Below, in pieces: positions 37,914 through 47,554 of a stretch of DNA of 64,000 bases. Source of the DNA: Beijerinckiaceae bacterium RH AL1 (lineage in GTDB: Bacteria > Pseudomonadota > Alphaproteobacteria > Rhizobiales > Beijerinckiaceae). Numbering within the stretch: the first letter of the stretch is position 1; the number at the start of each line of letters is the position of its first letter. The stretch spans positions 3,782,597-3,846,596 of the forward strand of contig LR590083.2 of assembly GCA_901457705.2 (NCBI GenBank). The letters are read 5' to 3'. The notes under the pieces are model-generated. The model was not told where the DNA came from. It made no database searches and saw nothing but the letters and a program-made list of their open reading frames with translations. A program made the translations under genes and the position numbers.

Positions 37914-39632
37914 TCAGCTCGGCAGGACGAAGACCCAGTTGGCGATCAGCATCACGACGACGCCGGCGACGAGCGTCGCGTAAGGCAGGATGCCGGCCTT
38001 GCGCTTGGCGAGTGCGCCTTCGTGCAGGCCGAGGTCCTCGAGCATGTGGTCCGGGAACTTACCGCCGTCCTGGATGAAGTGGCGGAAGCAGAACACCGGG
38101 ATGATGAGCGCCGCCCAGATCAGGCCGGCCCAGAGCGCGTTCGGGTTCCACGTCTTGGCGCCGGCGCCCATGAAGACGACGTTGAGGAACGAGAAGACGG
38201 CGCCGATCGCCAGCAGCCACGACGGCGCCCGCCACGGCCGCGCGATGTGGCCGTTGTCGATGCGATGGATCCAGCCGGCGTTGAGGTTCAAGAAGTTGAA
38301 GATGATGTAGCCGACGTTCGACACGGCGAGGATGAAGAAGAAGCTCGTCGCATCCGAGGAGGCGATCGACAGCACGATGAGGTTGCCGATGAGGTCGGTC
38401 CACATCGCGCGGGTCGGCGCGCCGTGCTCGTTGACGTGGCTGAGGTAGCGCGGCAGCCAGCCGTCGACCGAGCCCTGGTAGAGCGTGCGCGACGAGCCCG
38501 CCATCGCGGTCATGATCGAGAGGATCAGCGCGAGGATCATCAGCATCACGAAGATCGTGTGGACGATGTCGCCGCCGCCGACCATCGCCGCGAGCGCCGA
38601 GGCGACGCCCGAGCCGTCGACGATCGGAGCGGCCAGCATGCCGTCGAGCCCGAGGAAGCCCTGGAACGAGAACGGCACCAGGATGAAGAGGACGATGCAG
38701 AGCAGGCCCGAGTAGAAGATGGCCTTGAACGTGTCCCTGCCGGGATTTTTGAACTCGCTCGTGTAGCAGACCGCGGTCTCGAAGCCGTAGGTCGACCAGG
38801 CGGCGATGAACATGCCGCCGAGCACCAGCGTCCAGCCGGGGATGTTCCATGAGCCCGCCGCCGGCGCCGAGGCCTGTGCGAGCGGCACCAGCGGCGAGAA
38901 GTTCGCCGCGTGGATCTGGCCCGTGATGATCGGCACGATGCCGACGATCAGGAGCGGGATGATGACGAGGAGGCCGATGTACTTCTGGACGTTGGCCGTG
39001 CCGAGGATTCCGCGATGCTGGATGGCGAAGGTGACGAGCATCAGCACGGCGCCGATGAAGAAGGTCGCGTTGAGTGAGAACGAGACCGAGCCGAGGCTGT
39101 GGCTGAAGAGGGTCCAGTTGCGGATCGCCGGCGTCGCTGCGGCCGTCACCGCGTTGATCGCGTCGGTCGCGTTCATGCCGGCATGCGCATGCATGTAGCT
39201 GACGACCTCCGGCGAGGCCGCCGTGAAGGTCGGGATCGGCGCCAGCGCGTTCAGGATGTAGGCCGCGGCGATGGAGCAGCCGAGCGACAGGACGGGCGAC
39301 CAGGCGAACCAGTTGCACCACACCGAGAGCGGCGCGATGAACCGCGAGTACGGCAGCCACGCCGTCGCGCCGTAGATCGAGGCGCCGCCCGACTTGTTGG
39401 GAAACAGGCCTGCGATCTCGGCGTAGGTGAAGGACTGTAGGAAGCCCATCACCATCGAGACGGTCCAGACGAGGAACGCGAGCTTGCCCGTATTGCCGGC
39501 GATGCCGCCGATGGAGAAGAGCACGAGCGCCGGGACGCCGCTGGCGACCCAGAAGGCGCCGCGCCAGTCGATGCTGCGTTGAAGGGTGCCCTCTGTCGTG
39601 GCGCTGATTGGAGTCGTCGCGGACAGAGTCAT
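37914..39632 (-). CDS. APC-family permease, candidate methylamine/TMAO importer
   Basis: A 572-residue integral membrane protein with about 12-14 transmembrane segments. It opens RSIDWRGAFWVASGVPALVL and has NKSGGASIYGATAW in the TM2-TM3 region, an APC superfamily pattern. GAGGGCGAT precedes the ATG at 39632; the frame extends further upstream but is AT-richer and unlike the family. It lies directly downstream of the LuxR-type gene on the same strand, and a perfect palindrome shared with the tdm and dmm promoters lies in its upstream region. This suggests it imports a substrate of the methylamine pathway. That role is inference. Confidence 0.9.
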   Translation of the reverse strand: MTLSATTPISATTEGTLQRSIDWRGAFWVASGVPALVLFSIGGIAGNTGKLAFLVWTVSMVMGFLQSFTYAEIAGLFPNKSGGASIYGATAWLPYSRFIAPLSVWCNWFAWSPVLSLGCSIAAAYILNALAPIPTFTAASPEVVSYMHAHAGMNATDAINAVTAAATPAIRNWTLFSHSLGSVSFSLNATFFIGAVLMLVTFAIQHRGILGTANVQKYIGLLVIIPLLIVGIVPIITGQIHAANFSPLVPLAQASAPAAGSWNIPGWTLVLGGMFIAAWSTYGFETAVCYTSEFKNPGRDTFKAIFYSGLLCIVLFILVPFSFQGFLGLDGMLAAPIVDGSGVASALAAMVGGGDIVHTIFVMLMILALILSIMTAMAGSSRTLYQGSVDGWLPRYLSHVNEHGAPTRAMWTDLIGNLIVLSIASSDATSFFFILAVSNVGYIIFNFLNLNAGWIHRIDNGHIARPWRAPSWLLAIGAVFSFLNVVFMGAGAKTWNPNALWAGLIWAALIIPVFCFRHFIQDGGKFPDHMLEDLGLHEGALAKRKAGILPYATLVAGVVVMLIANWVFVLPS

Positions 39633-39778
39633 ATCGCCCTCAAGAAAATAGTTTTCGCTCGGGTGAAGATGCCGACGGCGCCGAGGAGGTGTCAACGGTG
39701 AAAAACTGGAGGGCGCGCCCGTCTTTCAGACTACGTGCTCAAATACTGAGCGCCAATCCTCTTTCGAATGATGCCGAT

Positions 39779-39805
39779 TGGCACTGTATAGTGCCAATTG
39801 GCACT
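39779..39805. promoter_or_regulatory. Operator candidate A of the methylamine regulon
   Basis: The 16-bp perfect palindrome AGTGCCAATTGGCACT (39790-39805) contains GTGCC-AATT-GGCAC. A further GGCAC half-site at 39779-39783 makes a second overlapping inverted repeat (TTGGCAC-TGTATA-GTGCCAA). It lies between the LuxR-type gene stop and the APC permease start. The same core occurs upstream of tdm and between dmmD and the HAD gene. Confidence 0.65.
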
Positions 39806-40889
39806 AGTGACGTGACTGACCAACACCGTTGTGGGCCCGCGCGCCGTCGCCGTCGATGAGCGGCATCAGCATCCCGAGCAGCGCGCGCTCGCTGGTGACG
39901 TTCAGCTTGCGATACATGCGCAGGCGATGGTTCTTGATCGTGCCCTTGCTGATCGCCAGCGCCTGCGCGATCTCGCCGGTCGTCTTGCCCTGCACGGTGA
40001 GCGTGAGGATGTCGCGCTCGCGGCTCGTCAGCTCCAGCTTCTCCAGCGCCGCGGCGACCTTGTCGTTGAGCTTCGAGGCCTGCTCGAGGATCAGCATGAA
40101 GCCCTCGGGCGCAAGCTGGAAGTCGCGGTCGAACGCCTCGATGCGGATCTGATGGTTGGGCCCGACATCGAGCGACGTGAGGGTGCGGCGCTTCTCGTCG
40201 TGGTGCCAGCTCGCGACGACGCCGCGAAGGTCGGGCAGCTTCTGCTCCGCGTCGCGCCAGGCGGGGCTCACGTAGGCCGGCGTGCCGCAGCGGTCGACGA
40301 TGAGCGTGGGCGCCTGGATCAGCGACCGATCGGCGTTGTCCGAGCGGTAGCGCAGCTCGTAGAAGAGCCGCCCGACATGCGCGCGATGGATGCCCTCCAG
40401 CGCCGGGAAGATGTGCTGCGCCTTGGCGCGATCTTCGTCGGAGAACGGCACCGCCGAGCGCTGCACGAAGAGCGCGAGCCCGCTGTGGCCGATCACCGGG
40501 AAGAACAGCGCCATCTCGTCGAGAAAGCCGGCCTTGCTCTGGAAGCCCTCGCGATAGAGCTCGTTGTCGTCGGTCAGCACGTCGCGCAGGAGCACGACGC
40601 CCGGCCTCGAGATCTCGGCCCAGAAGCGGAAGAACGGGTCGACCGCGAAGAAGGTCGACTCGTAGATGTCGAGAACGTGCCGCGGGACATTGCGCGTGAA
40701 GCGCACGTCCGGCGTCGCGACGCGCGAGTACCGGATGATCCACGCGCTGTCGTGCCCGATGAGCGAGCCGAACAGCGACAGCAGCCGCTCGTAGAACGGC
40801 TCGGTGCCGATCGCGCGGGCGAGGTCGCCCAGACGCTCGGACCATGCGACGTCCGTGACGGCAAGCTCGGGCTGGGGCGCGGTGACCAT
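39804..40889 (-). CDS. LuxR-family transcriptional regulator
   Basis: 361 residues. The C-terminal 65 residues are a GerE/LuxR helix-turn-helix: LTSRERDILTLTVQGKTTGE, then ALAISKGTIKNHRLRMYRKL. The N-terminal 250 residues (LARAIGTEPFYERLLSLFGS, DSAWIIRYSR) look like a GAF- or PAS-like sensory part, not the canonical autoinducer domain, and give no ligand. ATGs at 40895 and 40889 are both possible: AGAGAG fits 40889 better. The gene is divergent from tdm across a region with the shared palindrome, which makes it the best candidate regulator for the methylamine genes. Confidence 0.88.
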   Translation of the reverse strand: MVTAPQPELAVTDVAWSERLGDLARAIGTEPFYERLLSLFGSLIGHDSAWIIRYSRVATPDVRFTRNVPRHVLDIYESTFFAVDPFFRFWAEISRPGVVLLRDVLTDDNELYREGFQSKAGFLDEMALFFPVIGHSGLALFVQRSAVPFSDEDRAKAQHIFPALEGIHRAHVGRLFYELRYRSDNADRSLIQAPTLIVDRCGTPAYVSPAWRDAEQKLPDLRGVVASWHHDEKRRTLTSLDVGPNHQIRIEAFDRDFQLAPEGFMLILEQASKLNDKVAAALEKLELTSRERDILTLTVQGKTTGEIAQALAISKGTIKNHRLRMYRKLNVTSERALLGMLMPLIDGDGARAHNGVGQSRH

Positions 40890-40961
40890 GGGCATCTCTC
40901 TGGACGTCGTTTCGAGAGGGAGATGCAAGAACAGGCGCACCTGCCAGCCAGCGTCCGAGCT

Positions 40962-40977
40962 TGTGCCCATCGGCACC
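40962..40977. promoter_or_regulatory. Operator candidate B, luxR/tdm divergent promoter
   Basis: TTGTGCCCATCGGCACCA at about 40961-40978 holds the core GTGCC-CATC-GGCAC, 55 bases upstream of the tdm start. It matches candidates A and C in core, spacing and the AT centre. An AT-rich segment at 40991-41010 behind it may hold the tdm promoter. Confidence 0.6.
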
Positions 40978-41031
40978 ATTGCCCGCTCCCAATCGAAAAT
41001 TTTTATTGTTGAGAAAGGCGGAGGATTTTTT

Positions 41032-43377
41032 TTGAACGTTCGCGAAGCGCTCACGCAACGTATGACCAGCTCCGGTCCGGACGGCGAGACGTACGAACGG
41101 CGGATCGTGGTCGACGGCGGCAGCTTCGCGGTCTTCGCAGTCCGCAAGGGCGACTCCGTCACTGTCACCGATCCCGAAGGCTGCCAGCCCGGAGAGGTCT
41201 TCGTGATTCCGGAGCGCGATGCGGGTGCGTCGGCGCTGTTCGACGCTCCGCGCGGGCGCAGCCTTGCCGCCGTGCTTGCGGAGGCCGGCGATGCCATGGC
41301 GTCGGTGCACAACCTCGTCGCGTCACGCGGCATCGACGCGGCTCGTTTCGAGTCGGAGGAGATCCTCTCCGGCGAGACGGTCGCCGGCGCGAGCATCTCG
41401 GCCCGCGCGGCCGGCGACGCGCTCGTCGTGATCCACGCCTCCGGCCAGGCGATGGCGCCCGATGCGCAGAACCCGCCAACGCGACTGCTGGTCGATCTCG
41501 TCGGCACGCGCGGCGCGCCGCGTCCCGGCGCCAACGACATCTGGAACGACCTTCCAGAGCCGCTCGCGCCGGTGAAGGCCGAGTTCCGGATCGATGCCGC
41601 CACGGCAACGGCCTATCGTGTCGCCGAGGGCGACTACGTCCAGATCATCGACGTCGCCGGACGCCAGTGCTCGGACTTCGTCGCCTTCGACGCCGCGGCG
41701 CTCGCCGACGGCCACGAGATCGAGATCGACGCGACGACGACGCGCACGCTCATGGGCGCGACGGCGCCGGGCCCTGGCCTGCACTCCAAATACTTCGACG
41801 CGCGCATGCGCCCGATGGTCGAGACGATCCGCGACACGGTCGGCCGCCACGACACTTTCCTGCTCGCCTGCAGCCCGAAGTACTACGAGGATATGGGCTA
41901 CCCCGGCCACGACAACTGCACCGACAACTTCAATCGCGCGCTGGCCGAACATGCGGTGAAGCCGCGGGCCGGCTGGCCGGCCATCAACTTCTTCTACAAC
42001 ACCTTCGTCGGCGACGACGATGCGATCGGCCTCGACGAGCCGTGGTCGCGGCCGGGCGACTACGTGCTGCTGCGCGCGATGACCGATCTCGTCTGCGCCT
42101 CCTCCTCCTGCGCCGACGACGTCGATCCCGCCAACGCCTGGAACCCCACGGACATCCACGTCCGCATCTACGACAAGGACTGCGAGTTCTCGAAAGGCGT
42201 CGCGCACCGCATGACCCCCACGGCCGATCCCGTTCTCACCCGCCAGAGCGGCTTCCACGCGCGGACCTCGCAGCTGACGCGAAACTTCGTCGAGTACCGC
42301 GGCTTCTGGCTGCCGACGTGCTTCACCAACGAGGGGCCCGTCGCCGAGTACTGGGCCTGCCGCGAGCGCGCGGTGATCATGGACCTGTCGGCGCTGCGCA
42401 AGTTCGAGGTCACCGGGCCCGACGCCGAGGCGCTGATGCAGCTCGCGGCGACGCGCAACATCAAGAAGCTGGCCGTCGGCCAGGTCGTCTACACCGCGAT
42501 GTGCTTCGAGACCGGCGGCATGATCGACGACGGCACGGTGTTCCGGCTCGGGCCGCAGAACTTCCGCTGGATCTGCGGCGACGAGTTCTGCGGCGTGTGG
42601 CTGCGCGAGCTGGCGCAGAAGAACGGCTTCAAGGTGTGGGTGCGCTCCTCGACCGACCAGCTCCACAACGTCGCCGTGCAGGGGCCGAAGAGCCGCGAGA
42701 TCCTGAAGGACATCGTGTTCACGCCGCCGCACCAGCCGAGCCTTGCGGAGCTCAAGTGGTTCCGCTTCACGATCGGCCGCGTCGGCGGCCCGCAGGGCGT
42801 GCCCGTCGTCGTGTCGCGCACCGGCTACACCGGCGAGCTCGGCTACGAGGTGTGGTGCCATCCCACGCGCGCGCCGGAAGTCTGGGACGCGATCGCCGAG
42901 GCGGGCAAGCCGTTCGGCCTGCGGCCCTTCGGCCTCTCGGCGCTCGACATGGTGCGCATCGAATCGGGCCTCGTTTTCGCCGGCTACGACTTCTGCGACC
43001 AGACCGATCCCTTCGAGGCCGGCATCGGCTTCACCGTGCCTGCCGACCAGCCCGACGACTATGTCGGCCGCGCCGCCCTCGAGCGGCGCCGCGCCAACCC
43101 GCATCGCAAGCTCGTCGGGCTCGAGTTCGGCGGCAACGAGACGATCAACCACGGCGACTGCGTTTACGCCGGCCGCGCGCAGGTCGGCCTCGTCACCAGC
43201 GCGACGCGCTCGCCGATCCTCGGCAAGACGATCGCGCTCGCGCGCCTCGACGTCGCCGCTGCGGAGATCGGCGGCAAGGTCGAGGTCGGCAAGCTCGACG
43301 GGCATCAGAAGCGGCTGCCGGCGACCATCGTGCCGTTCCCGCACTTCGACCCCGAGAAGACACGCGTCCGCGTCTGA
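41032..43377 (+). CDS. tdm: Trimethylamine N-oxide demethylase (TMAO aldolase), DUF1989 + GcvT fusion
   Basis: A 781-residue fusion. About residues 1-400 hold the DUF1989-type Zn domain; about 420-780 are a GcvT/aminomethyltransferase-like folate domain ([33 protein letters not shown]). Tdm splits TMAO into dimethylamine and formaldehyde, with the folate domain able to capture the formaldehyde. Asp215 and Cys280, Cys296, Cys360 have the same spacing (65, 16, 64) that I recall for the metal site of the Methylocella enzyme. The TTG at 41032 follows GGCGGAGGA at ideal distance; an ATG at 41062 is the alternative. It is followed by tmm after 20 bases. A plain glycine-cleavage T protein is excluded by the N-domain. 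Confidence 0.9.
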   Translation: MNVREALTQRMTSSGPDGETYERRIVVDGGSFAVFAVRKGDSVTVTDPEGCQPGEVFVIPERDAGASALFDAPRGRSLAAVLAEAGDAMASVHNLVASRGIDAARFESEEILSGETVAGASISARAAGDALVVIHASGQAMAPDAQNPPTRLLVDLVGTRGAPRPGANDIWNDLPEPLAPVKAEFRIDAATATAYRVAEGDYVQIIDVAGRQCSDFVAFDAAALADGHEIEIDATTTRTLMGATAPGPGLHSKYFDARMRPMVETIRDTVGRHDTFLLACSPKYYEDMGYPGHDNCTDNFNRALAEHAVKPRAGWPAINFFYNTFVGDDDAIGLDEPWSRPGDYVLLRAMTDLVCASSSCADDVDPANAWNPTDIHVRIYDKDCEFSKGVAHRMTPTADPVLTRQSGFHARTSQLTRNFVEYRGFWLPTCFTNEGPVAEYWACRERAVIMDLSALRKFEVTGPDAEALMQLAATRNIKKLAVGQVVYTAMCFETGGMIDDGTVFRLGPQNFRWICGDEFCGVWLRELAQKNGFKVWVRSSTDQLHNVAVQGPKSREILKDIVFTPPHQPSLAELKWFRFTIGRVGGPQGVPVVVSRTGYTGELGYEVWCHPTRAPEVWDAIAEAGKPFGLRPFGLSALDMVRIESGLVFAGYDFCDQTDPFEAGIGFTVPADQPDDYVGRAALERRRANPHRKLVGLEFGGNETINHGDCVYAGRAQVGLVTSATRSPILGKTIALARLDVAAAEIGGKVEVGKLDGHQKRLPATIVPFPHFDPEKTRVRV

Positions 43378-43397
43378 ACCAGCTAGAGGATGACGAC

Positions 43398-44759
43398 ATG
43401 AGCCAGCGAATCGCGATCCTCGGTGCCGGACCCAGCGGGCTCGCCGCCCTGCGCGCCTTCGAGAGTGCGCGCGCCAAGGGCGCCGAGATCCCCGAGCTTG
43501 TCTGCTTCGAGAAGCAGGCGGACTGGGGCGGCCTGTGGAACTACACGTGGCGCACCGGCCTCGACGAGTTCGGCGAGCCGGTGCACGGCAGCATGTACCG
43601 CTTCCTCTGGTCGAACGGCCCGAAGGAGTGCCTGGAGTTCGCCGACTACACCTTCGAGGAGCACTTCGGCCGGCCGATCCCGTCCTACCCGCCGCGCGCC
43701 GTGCTGCACGACTACATCAAGGGCCGCGTCGAGAAGAGCAACGTGCGCCAGTACATCCGCTTCTGCACGCCGGTGCGGCTGGTGGAGTGGGACGCGGCGA
43801 CGCAAAAGTTCAACGTCACCGTGAAGGACCTGCGCGCCGACGCGATGCGCACCGAGGCCTTCGACTACGTGATCTGCGCCACCGGCCACTTCTCGGTGCC
43901 AAACGTGCCGGTCTTCCCGGGCTTCGAGAAATTTCCTGGACGCGTGCTGCACGCGCACGATTTCCGCGACGCCAACGAGTTCGTCGGCAAGGACGTGCTG
44001 CTCATCGGCAGCTCGTACTCGGCCGAGGATATCGGCGTGCAGTGCCATAAGTACGGGGCCAAATCGATCACCTTCAGCTACCGCACGAAGCCGATGGGCT
44101 TCGACTGGCCGGAGAGCTTCGAGGAGCGGCCGCTCCTGACCCACGTCAAGGGCAAGACCGCCTTCTTCAAGGACGGCTCGTCTAAGGACGTCGACGCCAT
44201 CGTGCTGTGCACGGGCTACCAGCACCACTTCCCGTTCCTGCCCGACGATCTTCGTTTGAAGACGAACAATCGTCTCTACCCGCTCAACCTCTACAAGGGC
44301 GTCTTCTGGCAGGCCAACACGAAGCTCATCTACATCGGGATGCAGGATCAGTATTACACCTACAACATGTTCGATGCGCAGGCGTGGTACGCGCGCGACG
44401 TCATCCTCGGGCGCATCGCGCTGCCGTCGCCCGAGGCGCAGGACGCCGACATCAAGGCCTGGCGTGCGCGCGAGGAGGCCGTCGCCAATCCGTTCGAGGC
44501 GATCGACTTCCAGACCGAGTACGTGCGCGATCTCATCGCGCCGACGGACTACCCGCGCCTCGACGTCGACCGCGTCGCCGAGCTGTTCAAGGAATGGGAG
44601 CACCACAAGGTCGAGGGCATCCTGACCTATCGCGACCGCGCCTATCCTTCGACGATCACCGGCAACATGGCGCCTGTCCATCACACCAAGTGGATGCAGG
44701 CGCTGGACGACAGCCTCGAGGCCTTTCTGGACGTCAAGGAGCCCGTGCCGGCCGAATAA
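43398..44759 (+). CDS. tmm: Trimethylamine monooxygenase (FMO family)
   Basis: A 453-residue flavin monooxygenase, the length of bacterial Tmm. The FAD loop is [11 protein letters not shown] at residues 6-16, the FMO fingerprint is [11 protein letters not shown] (FxGxxxHxxxF), and the NADPH loop is [11 protein letters not shown]. Tmm-like features are [17 protein letters not shown] and [20 protein letters not shown]. It oxidises trimethylamine to TMAO with NADPH and O2, the substrate of the preceding gene product, so tdm-tmm form a two-step module. AGAGGATG lies upstream of the ATG. Other N- or S-oxygenase roles are possible but the context is strong. Confidence 0.92.
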   Translation: MSQRIAILGAGPSGLAALRAFESARAKGAEIPELVCFEKQADWGGLWNYTWRTGLDEFGEPVHGSMYRFLWSNGPKECLEFADYTFEEHFGRPIPSYPPRAVLHDYIKGRVEKSNVRQYIRFCTPVRLVEWDAATQKFNVTVKDLRADAMRTEAFDYVICATGHFSVPNVPVFPGFEKFPGRVLHAHDFRDANEFVGKDVLLIGSSYSAEDIGVQCHKYGAKSITFSYRTKPMGFDWPESFEERPLLTHVKGKTAFFKDGSSKDVDAIVLCTGYQHHFPFLPDDLRLKTNNRLYPLNLYKGVFWQANTKLIYIGMQDQYYTYNMFDAQAWYARDVILGRIALPSPEAQDADIKAWRAREEAVANPFEAIDFQTEYVRDLIAPTDYPRLDVDRVAELFKEWEHHKVEGILTYRDRAYPSTITGNMAPVHHTKWMQALDDSLEAFLDVKEPVPAE

Positions 44760-45050
44760 GGGCGGCACGCACGCCTGCAGTTGCATTGCGCGCGATCTAC
44801 ACGGGAAAAGCCGCGTTCTATGCTGGAATACTAGCCGGCAGCGGCCCTTTCATCATGTCAAGATGGGATAGCCTGCCGGTTTCCATGTATGAAGGCGCCA
44901 CCAAGGCGGGCGGATTGGCGAGAAATACGCCGCAAATGCTGCTCATCCAGCAGAATGTTGCAATCCGACAACAGTGATGTCATCTCGCATTACATGTGTT
45001 TACGCTAGCATCAAGCTTTCGTAACATTCCCTCAGTGTTTGGGGGAACAC

Positions 45051-46331
45051 ATGACGACTCACCACCAGGATCGCTCTGTCCGCTTCAGAGATCACGCTAT
45101 CGTCGCTGCCTTGCTTGTGGCTGGGACGACGAGCGCTCACGCCGCCGACATGCCCGCGCCGCCGCCGGTTCTCGCCACGGACTGGACGTCGACCATCACG
45201 CACACCATCCAGCTCGAAGGCGGCATCACGGTCAATCCGGACAAGGGTAGCCAGGGACGCAACTTCGGCCAGCTGTTCACTGACATTCCGAACCAGCCGG
45301 TGTTCAACCAGCTCCTGGTGACTCTGGCGCGCCCGATCGATGCGACGAAGCCCTGGGACGTCGGCTTCAACCTGCAGGGCCTAATCGGCACCGACGGCCG
45401 CTACGATCCGACGCTCGGCATCCTCGACTACACGCTGAAGGACCGCGTGCAGGCCGTCATGACTCAGGCCAATATCGTCGTCCACTCGCCGTTCCTGACG
45501 GCCGGCGGTATCGACACGAAGGTCGGCCTCTATCCCGGCCTCATGGGCTACGAGACGACGGATCCGAGCACGCGTCCGTTCTACACCTTGTCGTATGTCT
45601 CGAACTTCCTGCTCGCGTTCGAGCATGTCGGCGTCACCTCGACCTGGCACGTCAACCCGACCCTCGACATCATCACCGGCGTAGACGCCGGCAACGAGGT
45701 GTCGCCCTGGCGCGACAACAACTCGGAACCTGCAGGCTATGCCGGCTTTCAGCTGAACAACCTCGTCAACAACAAGCTCACCGTTCTCGCCGTGTCCCGC
45801 TTCGGGCCCGAGGACTCGGTGAAGGCGCTTGGTCCGGCCGCCAACGACTACTTCCGCTTCTGGAACGACGTCCTCTTCACCTACAAGGCGACCGACAAGC
45901 TGACGCTCGTCCTCGAAGGCGACTACTTCAAGGACGATGGTCTCAAGCTCGCCACCGGCCAGCGCGCCGAGGCCTACGGCGGCGACGCCTACGCGTCCTA
46001 CGCCTTCAACGACCAGGTGACCTTCAACCTGCGCGGCGAGATCGTCCGCGACACGACGGGCCTGATCGTCACCAGCTTCCTGACGAACACCGGCTTCACC
46101 AACGCGATCGCCGGCTTCCCGGACATCTACCAGAACGCGCCGCCGACGACGTACGGCGCGATCACCGCCGGCGTCTCCTTGAAGCCGGCGATCCTCAACA
46201 CGAAGGACGTGAAGGTCACGATCCGGCCGGAAGTCCGCTACGACGCCTCGCTCAACGGCACCCAGCCGTTCGACAATCTCTCGAAGTCCAACCAGTTTCT
46301 CTTCGCGACCGATGTGATCTTGGCCTTCTAG
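45051..46331 (+). CDS. Outer-membrane beta-barrel (porin-like) protein
   Basis: 426 residues starting at the ATG at 45051 behind GGGGGA. A signal peptide ends near residue 31 (ALLVAGTTSAHAADMP). The rest is alternating beta-strand sequence rich in Asn, Thr and aromatic residues, closing with SNQFLFATDVILAF, whose terminal Phe is typical of outer-membrane barrels. It resembles the OmpL-like/BBP2 porin-like family. It follows tmm after 290 bp that contains its own likely promoter and ends at a strong intrinsic terminator. Between tmm and dmm it may admit methylated amines or TMAO, an inference from position. Confidence 0.8.
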   Translation: MTTHHQDRSVRFRDHAIVAALLVAGTTSAHAADMPAPPPVLATDWTSTITHTIQLEGGITVNPDKGSQGRNFGQLFTDIPNQPVFNQLLVTLARPIDATKPWDVGFNLQGLIGTDGRYDPTLGILDYTLKDRVQAVMTQANIVVHSPFLTAGGIDTKVGLYPGLMGYETTDPSTRPFYTLSYVSNFLLAFEHVGVTSTWHVNPTLDIITGVDAGNEVSPWRDNNSEPAGYAGFQLNNLVNNKLTVLAVSRFGPEDSVKALGPAANDYFRFWNDVLFTYKATDKLTLVLEGDYFKDDGLKLATGQRAEAYGGDAYASYAFNDQVTFNLRGEIVRDTTGLIVTSFLTNTGFTNAIAGFPDIYQNAPPTTYGAITAGVSLKPAILNTKDVKVTIRPEVRYDASLNGTQPFDNLSKSNQFLFATDVILAF

Positions 46332-46364
46332 GTCCGTTCCCCAAACAATCTGGATGGCTGGATG

Positions 46365-46400
46365 CCGCCGCAGCTCTCGGGCTGCGGCGGTTTTTTTCTT
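46365..46400 (+). terminator. Rho-independent terminator of the porin-like gene
   Basis: CCGCCGCAGC and GCTGCGGCGG form a perfect 10-bp GC stem with a 6-base loop (46365-46390), followed by TTTTTTTCTT. It lies 33 bases after the stop. The clearest intrinsic terminator on the plus strand of this window. Confidence 0.92.
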
Positions 46401-46440
46401 GCCGCACATGCGCAAGGCGACGGCGCTCCCGAAACAGAAG

Positions 46441-46460
46441 CGGCTCCCCGAAGGGAGCCG
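46441..46460 (-). terminator. Hairpin downstream of the dmm operon
   Basis: On the minus strand CGGCTCCC-TTCG-GGGAGCCG is a perfect 8-bp stem with a stable UUCG tetraloop, 40 bases after the dmmC stop, followed by a pyrimidine-rich CTTCTGTTTC. A likely terminator for dmmDABC. Confidence 0.75.
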
Positions 46461-46499
46461 GCCGGCGGCAGCAAGGTCGAGGTCAAACGGAACCGGGAC

Positions 46500-47534
46500 T
46501 CAGTCCGGCCAGATGCCCGGGCTCGTCGGCGCGCCGTCGTCGAGCTTCGCGAGATAGTCGATCGCCGTCTGGCGATAGCGCGTCAGGCCTTTGTAGTCGG
46601 CGAGCTCGCTCGGCAGGTTCTTCAAAACGCGGTGCAGCCGCCGCGACCACTTCGGCACGGTGGCGATCTCGTCGAGCTTGATGAGGTAGCAGCGGATCGG
46701 AAACAGCACCGCGTTGGAGCGCGGCAGGCGCCAGAAGCTCTGCAGCTCGACGCGCAGATGCACCTTCTCGCCGACGTTCTCTGGCGTCACCGTCGTGCGG
46801 TCCGGGCCCCACTTGTGGTAGTTCTCGGGGCTCGTGTCGAGCCGCGGATTGATCGTCATCGTCCAGTTGAACCGGCGCATCGGCTGGCCGTGGCGCAGGT
46901 TCAGCATGAACTTCAGCGCGCGATCGAAGACGCCCATCTGGTGCGCGAGCGGCACCGGCGCGTGCCACTCCATGAAGTTCATGCCGATGTCGAAGTCGAG
47001 CGACCAGTCGGCCTGCGTCGTGACGGTGCCGGCATCCATCCAGAGATTGTTGTCGCGCTGGTCAAGCACGCAGAAATCGCCCTGCGCCTGGCGCGTGATG
47101 TACTCGAGCGGCGGCTGCGGTAGCGTCGACGCGTCGCCGAACTTGAACGTGTGCTCGATCTTCTGCGGCCGGTTGATCCAGTGCCATGTGTCGCCGGAGC
47201 GATGCAGCTCGAAGTGCTCGGGGTAGCCGAGCGCCTGCTGCTCCATGAGAAGCTCGAGCGTGTCCCAGGCCGCCATCTCCATGTGCGGCAGGCACTGGCA
47301 GCGCTTCGGATCCTCGGCCAGCACCAGCGCGCGATCCTCCATCTCGGAGACGAAATGCTCGTCGACGTCGATGAGGTTTTCATACGCGCCGCGGCCGATC
47401 ACGTGCGGCTCGATGTTGACCGCGTACATGTAGTCGTCGCGATCGAAGGGGAAGGGAAAGCGGCGGATGCCGGCGGGGCTGTTGCGGAAGGTGAAGCTGT
47501 CGCGAAAGGTCTCAGTGCGGAACGCGATACCCAT
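46500..47534 (-). CDS. dmmC: Heme-dependent oxidative N-demethylase subunit (DUF3445), dimethylamine monooxygenase
   Basis: 344 residues of the DUF3445/heme-dependent oxidative N-demethylase family. Recognised stretches are NSPAGIRRFPFPFDRDDYMY, DVEHFVSEMEDRA-like DVDEHFVSEMEDRA, GDFCVLD and NWTMTINPRLD. In dimethylamine monooxygenase this is the catalytic oxygenase component that converts dimethylamine to methylamine and formaldehyde using electrons from the reductase encoded just upstream. AAGGA precedes the ATG at 47534. Last gene of dmmD-A-B-C, with 20 bp to dmmB. Which of A, B and C each subunit is called follows the gene order reported for Ruegeria as I remember it. Confidence 0.87.
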   Translation of the reverse strand: MGIAFRTETFRDSFTFRNSPAGIRRFPFPFDRDDYMYAVNIEPHVIGRGAYENLIDVDEHFVSEMEDRALVLAEDPKRCQCLPHMEMAAWDTLELLMEQQALGYPEHFELHRSGDTWHWINRPQKIEHTFKFGDASTLPQPPLEYITRQAQGDFCVLDQRDNNLWMDAGTVTTQADWSLDFDIGMNFMEWHAPVPLAHQMGVFDRALKFMLNLRHGQPMRRFNWTMTINPRLDTSPENYHKWGPDRTTVTPENVGEKVHLRVELQSFWRLPRSNAVLFPIRCYLIKLDEIATVPKWSRRLHRVLKNLPSELADYKGLTRYRQTAIDYLAKLDDGAPTSPGIWPD

Positions 47535-47554
47535 GATCGTTGTCCTTCCCGGGA

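Noticed and set aside
41323-43344. 673-codon antisense frame opposite tdm
   Set aside because: Shadow frame with biased composition; the plus-strand fusion protein has clear domains.
44956-44973. Inverted repeat TGTTG-N8-CAACA upstream of the porin-like gene
   Set aside because: Arms of only five bases in an AT-richer region; too short to claim as an operator.
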